From assembly GCA_963575745.1 (NCBI GenBank), contig CAUYUJ010000873.1, forward strand, positions 40,001 through 104,000: 64,000 nt of DNA, given 5' to 3'. The notes beneath the pieces are model-generated. The model had not been told where the DNA came from. It ran no database searches and saw only the letters and a list, made by a program, of their open reading frames with translations. A program made the translations under genes and the position numbers. This DNA is from Prorocentrum cordatum (lineage: Eukaryota > Sar > Dinophyceae > Prorocentrales > Prorocentraceae). Of this stretch, positions 9,326 to 20,929 are shown piece by piece (positions within the stretch are counted from its first letter, which is position 1; every line of letters starts with the position of its first letter).

Positions 9326-9446
9326 CTCATTGGTTGCACCACCTAGGTTGCACCACCTAGATTGTACAACATGTATTGCACCACCTAGATTGCACGGCAC
9401 ACATGGCAAACAAGTCATTGTTTGAGGGCCCCGCTGGCTAACATAG
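9326..9446 (+). repeat. TTGCACCAC minisatellite, copy 2
   Basis: Units of GTTGCACCACCTAG and ATTGCACCACCTAG follow directly on the TTGCATTGCG array. They end in CATTGTTTGAGGGCCCCGCTGGC, the same terminal motif as copies 1 and 3. Confidence 0.75.
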
Positions 9447-9477
9447 TATATACATGCATACGGATACAAATCTAATC

Positions 9478-9700
<223 letters not shown>

Positions 9701-10045
9701 AAACAAATACTCTCGTCGTCGTCAACCGTCGGACGAGCGACTTGTCCTCCCCGGACGGGAGCAGTGAGCGGCAGGAGGAGCGACGAGGACGACGAGCAGC
9801 GACGGGGAGTTTTTGGCTGCAGCGTTCGACTGCAGTGCATGGCGCGGAGCCTGTTTCTTCTCCCAGCGGTCAGGAAGCAGAGGTGTCGAAGTGCACGAGG
9901 GCTTCCCTCGCAGGCTTGCTCTAACCCCCACGCGGGGCCACCCGAACAGGAGACGGGGCTCGTCGCCACAGCCCGAGGCCGGCGAGAGCGGAGGGCTATT
10001 CTCCTGCGACGTGCCCGACACATTTGCATCAATTGACAAGCTGAG
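9701..10045. other. Unassigned
   Basis: No gene is recognised. Frames on both strands stay open because of flanking triplet arrays. Confidence 0.3.
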
Positions 10046-10278
10046 TTGGTCCTCCTCCTCCTGCTCCTCCTGCCTCCTCCTGCCTCCTCCTCCTCCTCCT
10101 CCTCCTCCTCCTGCCTCCTCCTGCCTCCTCCTCCTCCTCCTCCTCCTCCTCCTCCTCCTCCTCCTCCTCCTCCTCCTCCTCCTCCTCCTCCTCCTCCTCC
10201 TCCTCCTCCTCCTCCTCCTCCTCCTCCTCCTCCTCCTCCTCCTCCTCCTCCTCCTCCTCCTCCTCCCCCCTCCTCCCC
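10046..10278 (+). repeat. (CCT)n array
   Basis: Essentially pure CCT triplets, about 70 units, with a few TG-containing interruptions in the first 80 bp. Confidence 0.97.
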
Positions 10279-10903
10279 CCCTAAATCTGCATGGACAGCG
10301 ACAGTGCGGGAGCCGTCGCTCGTTGCGCAAGCTGCGTGGGACGCCCGCGCGCTGCACGACTCGCAGGACAGCGATCGAAGGACGAGGAGGGAGGAGGAGG
10401 AGGAGGAGGAGGAGGAGGAGGAGGAGGAGGAGGAGGCCCCAGGAGCGAAGACGGGGCGGGAAAGAGGGGCAGGAGAAGGATGGATGGACGGGGGGGGCGG
10501 AAAGCCAACGCGGCAGCAACAGGGAGACGGTGAAAAGGGGGAGGAGGAGGACGCCGACGACGGAGGCGGGATGAGACAGCACGGTGGCGCTGTGTCCGCA
10601 CCGGCACGCCGGACAAAGCATGACAAAGCAGCGCTGCCCGCGCCATGCCGCTCTGACGCTCCACGGGGCCCGTGTTTTTTCACAGCCGGTGCCGGGGGCG
10701 AGGGGGGCCGAGCCCGCCCGCCAGCTTCCCCGCCTCCTTCCTGCACCGCTCGGTGCGGGAGGTCGACGCCCGCAGGCGCGCCGCCAGGTCTGCGGGCGGC
10801 CCGCGGCGAAAAAAAACAGATCAAGACGTGTCGGGCCAGGTCAGCGGGCGGCCCGGCCCGCCAGGTCTGCGGCTGGCCCGCGACGCGAGACGAGGAGGAC
10901 AGC
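10279..10903. other. Unassigned with a short (GGA)n array
   Basis: A GGA array of about 16 units lies at 10388-10437. No protein family is recognised in the rest. The short phrase GCGGGCGGCCCG or a close variant recurs at about 10793 and 10846. Confidence 0.35.
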
Positions 10904-11965
10904 ATGGTGGCAGCAGCTGCTGTCCCAGCCGTAGTGAACAGCCACGAATTCAGAGATGCGCTCTTATCGGAGATTTCAGAGAGCCCGCCTTTGACGGCCA
11001 CTCGGGTCATATAATCAGCACGGAAAGTTATCGGCAGTTGCGACATACAGTTGTTCACCAAGTCTTTTATCAAGCAAGCGGCGAACAAAAGCAGACCCCA
11101 ACAGAAATCGCTAGCCACAGGGAAGTTGAACAGGATCGCTGCCCTCGTGAAGCGTGTGTCGGGCCAGGGCGGCTTGAAGACAAAGGCCCGGAAAGACTTG
11201 AGCATGGATCTCGGCAGCACAGCGGGCGTTCTGTTGGGGAAAAATGCGTTTTCTTATTTGGATATGTATATCAAGAGCACGCGGGAGCGGCGGCCTGCTT
11301 GGTGTTCGGACGGCAAAGAGTGCATGAAGGCTAGGTCGGGTTCGCTGTGGGGGCCAGGCGCGAAATCGGGCCTGAATGCTTTCGGCGGGCCGCGGCCGGG
11401 CGTACCCGCGGCCAAGCGGCCCGCGTTCAATAGCCAGACGGGCTCGGGCAGCGTGGCAGACATGATGATCGACTTCGGGGCGTCTGCGGCCTGGTGCCAC
11501 AGGCTTCGCCGGAAGCTGCGCCTGCTGGCGTCGACGCTGGATGCCCGGGCGCGGCGCCGAAAGTATACGGCGGCCCAGCAGGAGAGGTTGCGCGCCTTGG
11601 CCGGCGGGGCCCGCAGCCTGGCCGCGCGGACGGACTGCGGCGTGCAGTTCCTCTACTGCGAACTCGGCAAACTCACGGAAGCTGCCATCACCCGGAGCCG
11701 CCGGCACAGGCGTGCGCGAGCGCCAGAGGTGAGCGGCGTCCGCGCGCAGCACGAGGATTGCCTGTCCGATGACGGGTCGGGGGACGGCGAGGGCGATGAG
11801 GGGCAGGTCGAGGTGCGATCCAAAAAAACAGCAATCTCGCTTCTCCTCCCCCCCTCGCTTCTCGCCCCCTCGCCCCCTGTGCCCCCTCGCTTCTCCTCCC
11901 CCCTCGCTCGCCTCCTGTCCCCCTCGCTTCTCCTCCCCCCCCAACTGGGCCGGGGTAGGCTGTAA
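10904..11965 (+). pseudogene. Unrecognised ORF interrupted by one in-frame stop
   Basis: An ATG at 10904 opens a 36-residue frame (MVAAAAVPAVVNSHEFRD...) that stops at TAA 11012-11014. The same frame then stays open to 11965. Composition across the stop is continuous and protein-like: mixed charged and hydrophobic residues, a Lys/Arg-rich stretch, and LGKNAFSYLDMYIKSTRERR at about 11238-11300. Coding-like composition ends near 11815 (acidic tail SDDGSGDGEGDEG), after which the frame runs into CCCCTCGCTTCTC repeats. I do not recognise the family. It may be a decayed gene, an exon with a sequencing error at the stop, or part of a transposon; the latter part (residues WCHRLRRKLRLL onward) is Arg-rich. 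Confidence 0.35.
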
Positions 11966-12370
11966 GATCTGCTGCGGGCGCCGCCCGCTGCTGAGCGCGT
12001 AGCGCGTGCAATGATTTTGTGGCCGTCGAGCTCAGTTTGTTTTTTTTGCCGTTTGTGGTCTCTCGCAGCGTTTTTTTTTTCAGGCAAGGTCAACTAGTCA
12101 CAGTGGTTTTCGATTGTTTTTGGTTGTTTTCGTCCCCACCCTTAGGGGCTCGAAACCTAGCCAGGCCACCAACTATACAGACGTATCGGCGTTCGCGCCT
12201 CCTCGGCGACTCTCCTTTTTCGTCGCCGGGCCTCTGCTCCTCTCGCCGCCCCTCCCCCCCGCCCGTTTCCCCCTCCCTCGCCTCTTGCCCGCGCTTGCTC
12301 CCCCCTCCTCCTTTTTGGTATGGCCGCTTTGTTTCGGCTTTCCAGTGAGCGCAAAGCGCCCAGTGTCGCG
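11840..12370. other. C-rich minisatellite and unassigned sequence
   Basis: TCGCTTCTCCTCCCCCC-type units repeat at 11836-11942 and CCTCCCC-rich sequence follows at 12235-12310. Between them there is no recognisable gene. Confidence 0.45.
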
Positions 12371-12905
12371 CTCGGCGGCGCCGCACCCTGCTCCTGTCGC
12401 AAAGCGCCCCCTTGCCTTGAGCTGTTTTTGCGTTTCTTCTTCGCGCTGCGCGTGGCCAGGCAAGCCCAATCGTGGCTGCGGGGGCGTCTGCGTCTGTGCG
12501 GGCCACGTTCGCCATGGAACGGGGCCGCTGTCAAGTTCGGCGGCGCCGCGCCCCCTCCAGTCGCAGAGTGCCCCCTTTATCCTGAAGTATTTTTGCTGCT
12601 TTTGGACCCGGCAAGCCCCCGCGTGGCTTCGGGGGCATTCGCGCCTGCGCGCGCTGCGTTTACCCCCACGGAACGGGGCCAATGTCAAGCTCTTCGGCGC
12701 CGCGCCCCCCTCCCGTTGCAAAGTGCGCCTCTGTCCTTTTTGTTCGCGCCGCGACTCGGCTGGCCGACCTGCGGCCGCGAGGTCATGTGCGCTTACGGGC
12801 GCTGCGTTTCCCGCGAGGGGACGGGGCCACTGTCCAGGTCGGCGGCGCCGCCCCCCCCTCTCATGTCGCAGTTGTTCGGTGTTGTTATGCGTTCGTTGTT
12901 CGTAT
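12371..12905 (+). repeat. Four diverged tandem copies of a ~155-bp GC-rich unit
   Basis: The phrase TCGGCGGCGCCGC or a close variant recurs at about 12373, 12538, 12694 and 12839. It is followed each time by CCCTCC.GTCGCA-type sequence and preceded by ACGGGGCC..TGTC. Spacing shrinks from about 165 to 145 bp. Frames across it translate as repeats but show no known domain. Confidence 0.7.
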
Positions 12906-13009
12906 TTTGACTCGAGCAGACTGGCTCCACGGGACTACGCATGGGATTGCGTGGGACAACGCATGGGACAACCGCGGCGGGCCGGCGGCAGGCGGCGATT
13001 GCGACGACG

Positions 13010-13385
<376 letters not shown>

Positions 13386-14632
13386 GGGACAGACACCCCC
13401 GCGCCACGGGGAGGCCGGCCCAAACCGGGTTTTGGCGGCAGCGCCCACGGGCGGGCGTTGGCGCTTCGAGGGTGGCCCCATGGGGGCGTCATCCTGCTCC
13501 TGTTCCTCCTCCTCCCCCTCCCCGTTCTCTCTCCCCGCGCTCCTTGGCACATTCCCTTCTCTCCCTCCATCGCCCCTCTTCTCCTCCTTTCGATCTCTTC
13601 CCGCAGCTCCCGGTCGCATATCTCCTCCCCGTCCTTCTTTTCCCTTGTCCCCGCTGCTGCCCTTCCTGCTCCCCCTGCTCGTCCTCCACTCCCCCTCCTC
13701 CGGCTCATCCTCTTGGTGGCTTCCCTGTTTTTTCCTCTTCGCCCCAATTCTCCTGTGATTGTCCTTCCTCCTCGTCGTCCCCATCCCCTCGTGACCTTCA
13801 TTGACCTTCTGATTGTGCTCCTCGCCGTCCGCCTTTCTCCCCTCCGCGACTCCCTTTCCTCCCCGCGTTCGTCCTCGTCATCGTCTTCTTCCTCCTTCGC
13901 TTCCTTCCTCTTCTTCCTCCCACATGTTTCCTCGCGCCCGGGGCGCAGCAGCAAACGCCAGCTAACGACAGCTGACAGCAGCCAGCAACAGCTACCAGCA
14001 GCGAGCTCGCGTGCCACGATGTCACAGTTTTGCGCCCGGCAGTTGCCGCGTAAGTGTGGCCGACCGGGGAGCGCGCGACCGACGAGGGGAGGCCGCGGCA
14101 GGCGGCCGCGGCGCCGGCCCCAGCCGTGCGGCGAGCCGCGGGCGGGAGCGGCGCCGTCGCCGCCCAGAAGTGCCCGTGGCGGGGGCCCGTGGCGGGGGCG
14201 CGAGGGGACAGGCGGCAGCGGCGGGTAGCCTGCTCCATCTTCCTCATCTGTGCATGTGCTTAGTTGGATTCGTGGTGGAACTGCGAGAGAGAGAGAGAGA
14301 GAGACTGGTGCTCGGGCACGGCGCGTGAGGCGCCACGCCCCTGCGTGGTCGGGCTGCGCGCGCCCGCCGCGCTCGACGCGGCGTGCTCGCGCCGATGGGG
14401 TGCGAGAGAGAGAGAGAGAGAGAGAGACGCAGACGAACGTGCCCAAAGTGTAGGCGGGACACTATGTTAACAATATGCGCAGCACCCCCCGCAGCTGCGG
14501 ATCGGAGTGACGGGGGCTGCGGGGACGTTGGCAGTCTGCGAGGCCTTGGAGAAGCCCGCCGCAGGCGCAAAAAGGTTCAAGCTATACTACGAGCCCGCCG
14601 CAGGCGCAGATTTTTTGTTAAAACAATGTAAG
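13386..14632. other. Unassigned, pyrimidine-rich then GC-rich
   Basis: TCCTCC/CCTTCC-rich sequence runs from 13490 to 13925. CAGC-type short repeats lie at 13948-14010. Two GA runs (14284-14305 and 14404-14429) follow. No gene is recognised on either strand. Confidence 0.4.
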
Positions 14633-14868
14633 TGGGTCGACGGTGGGTCGCGGGTGGGTCGCAGGCCGGGTCGCGGGTGGGTCGCGGGTGGTTCGCGGGT
14701 GGGTCGCGGGTGGGTCGCGGGCCGGGGCGCGAGCGGGTCGCGAGCGGGTCGCGGGGTGGGTCGCGGGTGGGTCGCGAGCGGGTCGCGGGGTGGGTCGCGG
14801 GTGGGTCGCGAGTGGGTCACGGGGTGGGTCGCTGGTGGGTCGCGGGCGGGTCGCGGGCCGGGTCGCGG
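14633..14868 (+). repeat. GGGTCGCGGGT minisatellite
   Basis: About 24 units of 8-12 bp with core GGGTCGCG, separated by GGT, AGC, GCC or GGG variants, ending in a short (CAA)n run at 14876-14896. Confidence 0.95.
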
Positions 14869-15102
14869 GGGGGACGACAACAACAACAACAACAAGCATA
14901 ATCTTCACCAGGGATCCGCACTTCAGCCACGCACCCAGGGACAATGAATGACCGTTCGTCCCCCTCACTCTGATCTTCTCAGCACTGCACTTCGAGCATG
15001 GGGCCACCAGGTTGCGCTGCGAGCACCCGTCATTGCGCCTGGCCCTCGAATCCGAGATGACTGCAGAACACGCCGGGAGGAGGCTGCATTTGAAACGCGT
15101 CT

Positions 15103-15140
<38 letters not shown>

Positions 15141-16711
15141 TGATACTCTAGACGCTTCGCGTATCCCCACCAGCCACCTTCGCCACCGCCTTCGGGGCAA
15201 GTGTGGCGCTCGGGTCTTCCTTCGTCGCCATCGAGTTCACTTGCTTCGGCACCTGCCTCGTGCTCCTGGTGCTGCTCTGCGCTGCCTTCGCGCCATGTTG
15301 GCCGCCTGGGTCCCGCCCCGCGCCCGGCGTTGCTCGTCGCCTTGTTTCCCGCAGTCTGTGGCACAGCCTGCCCCTGCTCGCCCGGCTTTCGACCCGTTTC
15401 GCGCGCCCGCGTAGCAAAAAACATCCCCACCAGCCCATCCAGGAACGATGTCCAGGCGAGCTGAGGTGATCAGGGAAGTGCGGGAGCCAAGAGGGGGACG
15501 GCCGAACCGTGCGAATGACGGAGGAGGAGAAGGAAGAGACTGGATGGATGGATGAGGGAGTGGGGAGAGGGTGGTTGTTGGGGAAGCCAGCACGTCACCG
15601 ACAATCAGCCAAAGTCTCAAGCCTCCGAGTCTGACTCGACGCCGTTGCTCGAGGCTCGGAGGGAGGCGGCCCCTAGGTCCCTGACCCAGGGTAGATCCGA
15701 CTCAACGAGGCCGACAGAATTCAAAACCTGCTTTCGCGGGGCGAAGCCCCCTGCGAAGCAGCCCGCTATGAGGAGGAGGAGGAGGAGCAGGAGGAGGAGG
15801 AGGTGGAGAAGGTGATATTCGGTTTCCGTCTGCCTCGGTCGTCTTGTGATCGTCGGGACGGCTTGCGGAGCGCCGTTCCTTCGGGGATGTTTGCATGCAT
15901 GAGAAACGTTTCGCGCTGATCGGCCAGTGGTTCTCGCCAGAAGAAAGAGCCGAATTTGGTCCCAAGCCGGGACGAAGACATGCGAGACCAGTGAAAGACG
16001 GTGCCGCAGGTGTGCTCCGTACCCCTTCCTGCGACCCTTGCTCCTCCATTCCATCGCCGGGTTGACTCGGGCATTCCCTGTGACTGGCTGATGGTTAGAT
16101 CATCGTCTGATCGTCGGCCTAACTGGGCAAGTGGCATGGGGGCTCGCTCTTTGGATCCCTGGTGTCCCTAGAAGGCGGCCCCAATTCACCCAAGAGACGC
16201 CCAGAAAGGCTGCAGAGGGCTCCGAGATGGAGTCCGAAAGTGCCTCTGTAGCGTCCGAGACGGCCCCGGACAAGTTCTCAGACGGCCGAAGCGCCAGCAT
16301 CCTTTCTTTGGGCCCTGGCCCGATCCGGATTTGATGCAATCCGGGCCCGCGCTGGTGCTGGCTTGACCTCCGATGGGGGCCTAAGTATGAGAGTCCAACA
16401 TTCAGCGAATGTCGGTTTCGAAATGGTGTTGGGGATGATGGCGAGTTCGATCTCGTTCTGGACACCATTTTGGAGCGATCTCGGGTCCTGATAGGGGGAT
16501 GGTGTGCAGCCGGGCGGCAGAATGGCGGAGCTTTGGGGGGGATTGAATAGAAGGCAGACGTCCTGAAGGCAGACGTCCTGAAAGAAGGATCTCTCGAAGC
16601 CAAGTCTCACGGGAGCTCCGAAGCCACGCGAGCTCCTCCCCTCTGGCCTCCCGTCCCTTTTCCCTTGTTCTCAACTCTCCCTCGTCGTCGTCTTCCTGCA
16701 CCTCGTCCCAT
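14869..16711. other. Unassigned spacer with short repeats
   Basis: GA run at 15103-15138, a small GGA array at 15770-15812, and CCCAAGA-type decamers at 16150-16330. A frame at 15203-15469 (+) begins with a hydrophobic segment, but its composition changes abruptly and no family is recognised, so it is not called. Two adjacent copies of GAAGGCAGACGTCCT lie near 16550-16580. Confidence 0.4.
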
Positions 16712-16842
16712 AGGATACAAGGCTACCGCCCCGCGGTGACCGCCAGCAACATAGAGTTTGACGATTACCGGTACGACCTCGAGGACTCTCCCTCGTTCAA
16801 GGAGCGCCCGGCCTGGACAAATATTCCTCGTATCCTCCTGAA
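16712..16842 (+). CDS. Possible orphan exon of an unrecognised gene
   Basis: An AG at 16711-16712 ends a pyrimidine-rich tract and could be a 3' splice site. After it one frame reads GYRPAVTASNIEFDDYRYDL and on to WTNIPRILLK, then a GT at 16843. The 43-residue stretch has balanced, protein-like composition with C/G-ending codons, unlike the simple repeats around it. No downstream exon was found before the GT array at 16931 and the LINE at 17.1 kb. Neither the family nor the exon boundaries are certain. Confidence 0.28.
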
Positions 16843-16927
16843 GGTTGGGGGGCGCAGGGCAGTGGATGGGATGGCGAAGAGAGGGGGCGGAAAGGTTGTT
16901 GGGGAAAGCAGGGGTGGGGCGCAGGTT

Positions 16928-16930
<3 letters not shown>

Positions 16931-16987
<57 letters not shown>
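16931..16987 (+). repeat. (GT)n array
   Basis: About 28 uninterrupted GT units. Confidence 0.98.
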
Positions 16988-16988
<1 letters not shown>

Positions 16989-17189
16989 ACGGCGGCTGAG
17001 ACATCGTCGTCCACGCTTGGGAGAAGTCTATTTGTGTTTTGCTGCCCTGGGTTTCGGCCGCCGTGCTTGATTTGCTTCGCCTCGTCGCCGCGCGCGAGGC
17101 CACGACCGCCAACAAAAGCGTGGTCTGTGGACTTCTGGTTGCCAGGGTCGTGAGCCCCCTGCTCTCTGAAACTGCGCGCGTGGCCCATG

Positions 17190-17850
17190 CGCCACACCAC
17201 CGTCGGCCCAAGGCTGAGCGTGCGGCCGGGTGGGGACTCTTCGATGGGAAGGTCGCGGCATGGGAGTCCGCGCCGGCCTTCCCTGGTGCAAGCGATCGAG
17301 TCGGGTCCGTCCTCTCGGAGTGGATCGGTGGATGCGGCGCGCCAGCTAAGGAGGACAGCAACGGCGCGGCGTTGCACCAGACTCTCCGCGAGGGACGCTT
17401 CTCTGCCCTCGATGCCCTGCTCCCCCACGAGGGGGGGGTTGTGACACTCACGTGGCGGAGGCGGCCGAGCCGCGGAGGATCGAGCATCTGTTGGCCAACG
17501 GCCACTTGAAGGGCGCCTGCTGCGGGGTAGAGGTGGGCCGCAGCACCGTCGTCTGCGAAATAAGCGCCCATCTCAGGTACCGGTGACAAGACGACAAAAA
17601 GCTCGCCCCCCTTACCCCCAGATTTCAAGGCTTGACGAGGAGGCTGTGCCCCCACACAGAAGTGGGCGTTTATTTCGCAGCACGTCGCGCTCCCTTTTGG
17701 CGCACTCGTTGGGCAACATTGAGATACGGGGCGCGGGGGTGGGGCGCTGCGTCCTTCTACAAGTGGGCGTTTGTTTCGCAAAAGGCGAGCATCGAATTTC
17801 TAGCGGGGCTCTAGGACCACATCCCCGTTCTGGCGCACTTCGAGTGTTTC
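17190..17850 (+). pseudogene. LINE-1 apurinic-endonuclease-like domain, frameshifted
   Basis: One frame reads RVGSVLSEWIGGCGAP and then EDSNGAALHQTLREGRF at 17300-17400, resembling the central part of exonuclease/endonuclease/phosphatase (APE) domains of LINEs. TLTW follows at about 17450. A second frame continues HLLANGHLKG at about 17485-17515. A third reads QISRLDEEAVP at about 17620, like the RIDYVA-type motif near the end of these domains. HIPVLAHFE at about 17817, after a stop, resembles the DHxP(V) terminus. The N-terminal catalytic region is not evident, so the nuclease is dead. Confidence 0.65.
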
Positions 17851-17949
17851 GTTGCCTCTGGGCGCCCCCTAGGCTAAGGACCCGTCTGAACAAGGCAAGC
17901 CTGGCTGACCCCTGGTGTCGGAGAAAGTGGGCAAAGGCGCTCGCCAAGG

Positions 17950-18907
17950 TTGAGCCGGTGCCCTAGGCCCTGGATGTTCAGGAGCATGCCAGGAGGGCCA
18001 ACGAGAGTCTGCACCAAGCGTCCAAGGTTTTTGCCACAGGTAAGCTGTGCCCACAAGACGTACGTTTCTCGCTCCTCCATGTGGCTGATTCGCCGCAGGC
18101 GGCGGGTGCAGTCGGCGCCGAGGGCGGCCAAGGTGGGTAACCTTAGGCCCCTGAAGGATCTGGCAGCCTACTGGAACGAGCTTGGGGAGGACGCCCAGCT
18201 CTGTCTGGCCCTTGCCACCGTCCTGTCGGGTTGGGTCCTCGGGGAGGGCTTGGGCGTGCCCCATGTTCTCGCGGGCTGCCGTGCTTCCTTTGCCGCCGCG
18301 GCAGCGGTGACCAGGGATGGCATCGAGAATGGCTGCGTGCGACGCGCGTGCTCTTTCGCCTCGGATCTGGCAGAAGCTAGTCGCGGGAACGAGCCAGTTA
18401 GCATGTGGGAGGACTTACGACGCTATGACGGTACCGCGGATGGACCCCGCCGCGACACCAGGGCCCCCGGTGTCTACCCATGAGGACTAACGACGAAGGC
18501 GTCTTTGTGACGTCCGAGGCTGAATGGAAGAAGCTGTTGTTCGACCCTTTGGCCACTACTGAGCATGCGAAGGTAACCGATGCCGCTCGTTTGCGTGGAG
18601 ATTCTTACTGCATCGTGGAGGCCACGAATCTGGGTCACCCACGTCAGCTGCAGCGGGTTCCGACCCTCGCTTGGGCTAGGACTGAGATCTCTCGGACGGC
18701 CAGGTTCAACGCCCCTGGGCTTAACGGCGTCGTCCCAGAGCTCCTTGGGTGCGACCCCGAGAGGGCCGCCGCCTGGGCTCACCCCCTCCCAGTGGAGGTG
18801 GCGCTCGGTGGAGTGGAGCCTGCTGCCTTTCAGAGGTCGGAGACCGCGGGGATCTGCAAGGGCAGGGGGTCCTGGGCCCTGCGCTCGCACTGCCGCTCGA
18901 TCTCCCT

Positions 18908-18938
<31 letters not shown>

Positions 18939-20340
18939 GAGGAGGAGGAGGAGGAGGAGGAACCTGATCCACAAAATGCACGATGCCTTCCTCCGAGAAG
19001 CTCTCGGGAATTTCCTCGATGCCTTGTTGCGTGACACCCAGCGCAGGGGGAGGAAGCATCGAGGCACGTCGTTCGCATCGCACATGCTGCCATGCGCTGT
19101 CCGCGAGGCGGAGAAGGGGGATGCCTCCGCCTTCATCCCTAGCTGTGACGTTGTGGCGGCCGTCTACACCACGATTCGCAAGTTTGCGGTTAAGTTGCCA
19201 ACTTCAGATACCGATATGGATGACATCGTGCGGACTATCGAGATACTGCCCTAGGCAGTGCCAGCGTTTTCTGCCGCCATCCGTGACCCCCCCTCCCTGA
19301 GGAAAGATCCCCCCACATGTTCCACGTGTTTTCCGAGTCCCAGAGGTCCATCTGGTCTACAGTGGAGTGCGTCAGTGAGTTGGCGCCCGCAAGGACAGGG
19401 GGTCAACCAAGGAATGCGCTTGCCGACGCCGATGCTGAGTTTAGGTTGCAGGACCTCGGCGCGCTTTGCATTTTGGACCCTGGGGGACAGGCCGCGGTTT
19501 TCTTGGGCCCCAGGGGGGCCCTGTCCCGCTGGTTGACTCGACCTGCGCAGATGGTGCCATGTACCCGTGCTTCTGTCGAAGAAGCGACCGGATTTGTCTG
19601 GACATTGCTGCTGGCGTTGCCGCCGCTGTCGGGGCAGCTGCCAGGTTTGGGTTTCCGCTGCAGCATCGTGAAGAACAAAGCCATGTCTGCTGTTGCCCTG
19701 CGCGGGCAGGCCCGCAGGCGGGCCGAGAGGGAGCTCCTCGTCGAAAGGCGAGGGCGCGCGTGGCCTCCAGATGTTGGCGCACCTGCTGCGGTCGCGCGGC
19801 AGGACCGGTCCCCGGGGGCCATCCTCGAGGGGGGGGGGGGGCACGGGCCCCGAAGTCGCCGCCCGGAGGCAGTCGGCCAAGACCGTCCTGCGGCCTCTGA
19901 GCAGGAGGGTGTGCTCGGCCCCATATGTGTCCCCCCTCCTCGCCAGGCTTCCGTCTGCGCGCGCCCTGGCCCGACGCTCGGCCCCCCCTGCGATCCCGTG
20001 GCGTGGCGCGCCGTGCGCGCCGAGGCGAGCGGGCCTCACTGGCTGCCGCGCGCGTCGAGGCTGCCGGGAGGGCTCTGCGCCGCTCCGCGCGGGCCTGTGA
20101 CGGGCGGCCGCCTCCGACGAGGCCGCTGTGCTCAGCGGGGCCGCCCCGCCAGAGGCCCTCCTCTGGCACGGGCGGCCCTGCTGCCTGCAGCGAGCGCCGG
20201 CTCCTGGATGTCCAGGTTGGATGCCCGGGGGGTCGTGGACCGAGCTCGTCAGGAAGGGCCTCGAAGAAGCGGCTGAGTTCGGACCCCCCAGGGCGCTCGA
20301 AGGTGTTCCCCCGGAGGTTTTCGGGGGGCAGTGGCCCACG
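17950..20340 (+). pseudogene. LINE-1 reverse transcriptase, broken by frameshifts and a GGA expansion
   Basis: A linker (17950-18480) leads into reverse-transcriptase blocks. FNAPGLNGVVPELL at about 18703 matches the first RT block, with the usual Asp of GxDG replaced by Asn. GICKGRG and HCRSISL follow at 18850-18910. A (GGA)n array at 18915-18962 interrupts the next block. FASHMLPCAVREAEKGD and CDVVAAVYT at 19070-19170 match the motif A region, with the Asp kept. A stop falls at 19252-19254. Later fragments in other frames include GFRCSIVKNKAM (about 19650) and VLRPLSRRVCSAPYVSPLL (about 19885). The [YF]xDD catalytic motif was not found intact. This was a polymerase domain for target-primed reverse transcription and is now inactive. 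Confidence 0.75.
18915..18962 (+). repeat. (GGA)n array inside the LINE-1 reverse transcriptase
   Basis: Sixteen GGA units split two conserved RT blocks without restoring the sequence expected between them. Confidence 0.95.
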
Positions 20341-20519
20341 CCCACCAGTGGCCCGCGAAAATACTAAAATTCCGAACGCTCGCGCGACAAGCCTGGGATT
20401 CGAGGCGATGCTGGCACCGAGGCCAGCGTCACCTCAAAGAGTGGAGGATGGGGTTCGCTGGGGCTGCCACCGAGCGGGGGCTCGCTCGACCCCCCTCCTG
20501 CCCCGCCCCCCGCCCTCGC

Positions 20520-20735
20520 TGCCCATGTGTGTCGCGAGTGCCAGGCCGCCTTGAGGACCCCCAGGGCTTTGGGAGGCACGCGTTTCCAAGACGCACCTCT
20601 CGCTGGATCAGCCCATCCTGTTTGCGCATGGTTCGCGTTGCAGTGCCTGCGGCGTGGAGCTCCGCGCGCGTCTGAGGCTCGCGCGCCACTCGAGGCACTG
20701 GAGCCGTAAGTGCCTGGCCGCGATTGCAGCCGTGA
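20520..20735 (+). pseudogene. LINE-1 C2H2-like zinc-finger region
   Basis: HVCRECQAA at about 20525 gives the first Cys pair. In another frame CSACGVELRARLRLARHSRH and then KCLAAI at 20638-20728 give a C-x2-C...H...C arrangement. Such fingers follow the RT in several LINE clades and probably bind the template RNA or target DNA. A frameshift separates the two halves. Confidence 0.55.
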
Positions 20736-20929
20736 CCCCCCTGAGTGTGAGGAGCTGGTTCTGACCGATAAGGTTGAGGATGCGAAGAGTAGCAAGGAGC
20801 TCTGGCAGAGTGGGGCGCATGAGGAGAAGGCGCTGGTCCCCGCGTTTCAGTTCATCGGGCCCGCCTTCCGCCCCCCCCCCCCCCCCCCCCCTCCCCCAGG
20901 CGCCGATCGCGCGGTTTGCCTTGGAATGC

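Noticed and set aside
8474-9346. 290-codon Cys/Ala/Leu-rich 'membrane protein'
   Set aside because: It is the TTGCA/TTGCG pentamer array read in frame.
14632-14951. Gly/Arg/Ser/Val repeat protein
   Set aside because: It is a translation of the GGGTCGCG minisatellite; all three frames are similarly open.
15203-15469. Small secreted or membrane protein with a hydrophobic N-terminus
   Set aside because: The hydrophobic stretch is short, the rest is Arg/Pro-rich, the start is not ATG-supported, and alternative frames look equally good.
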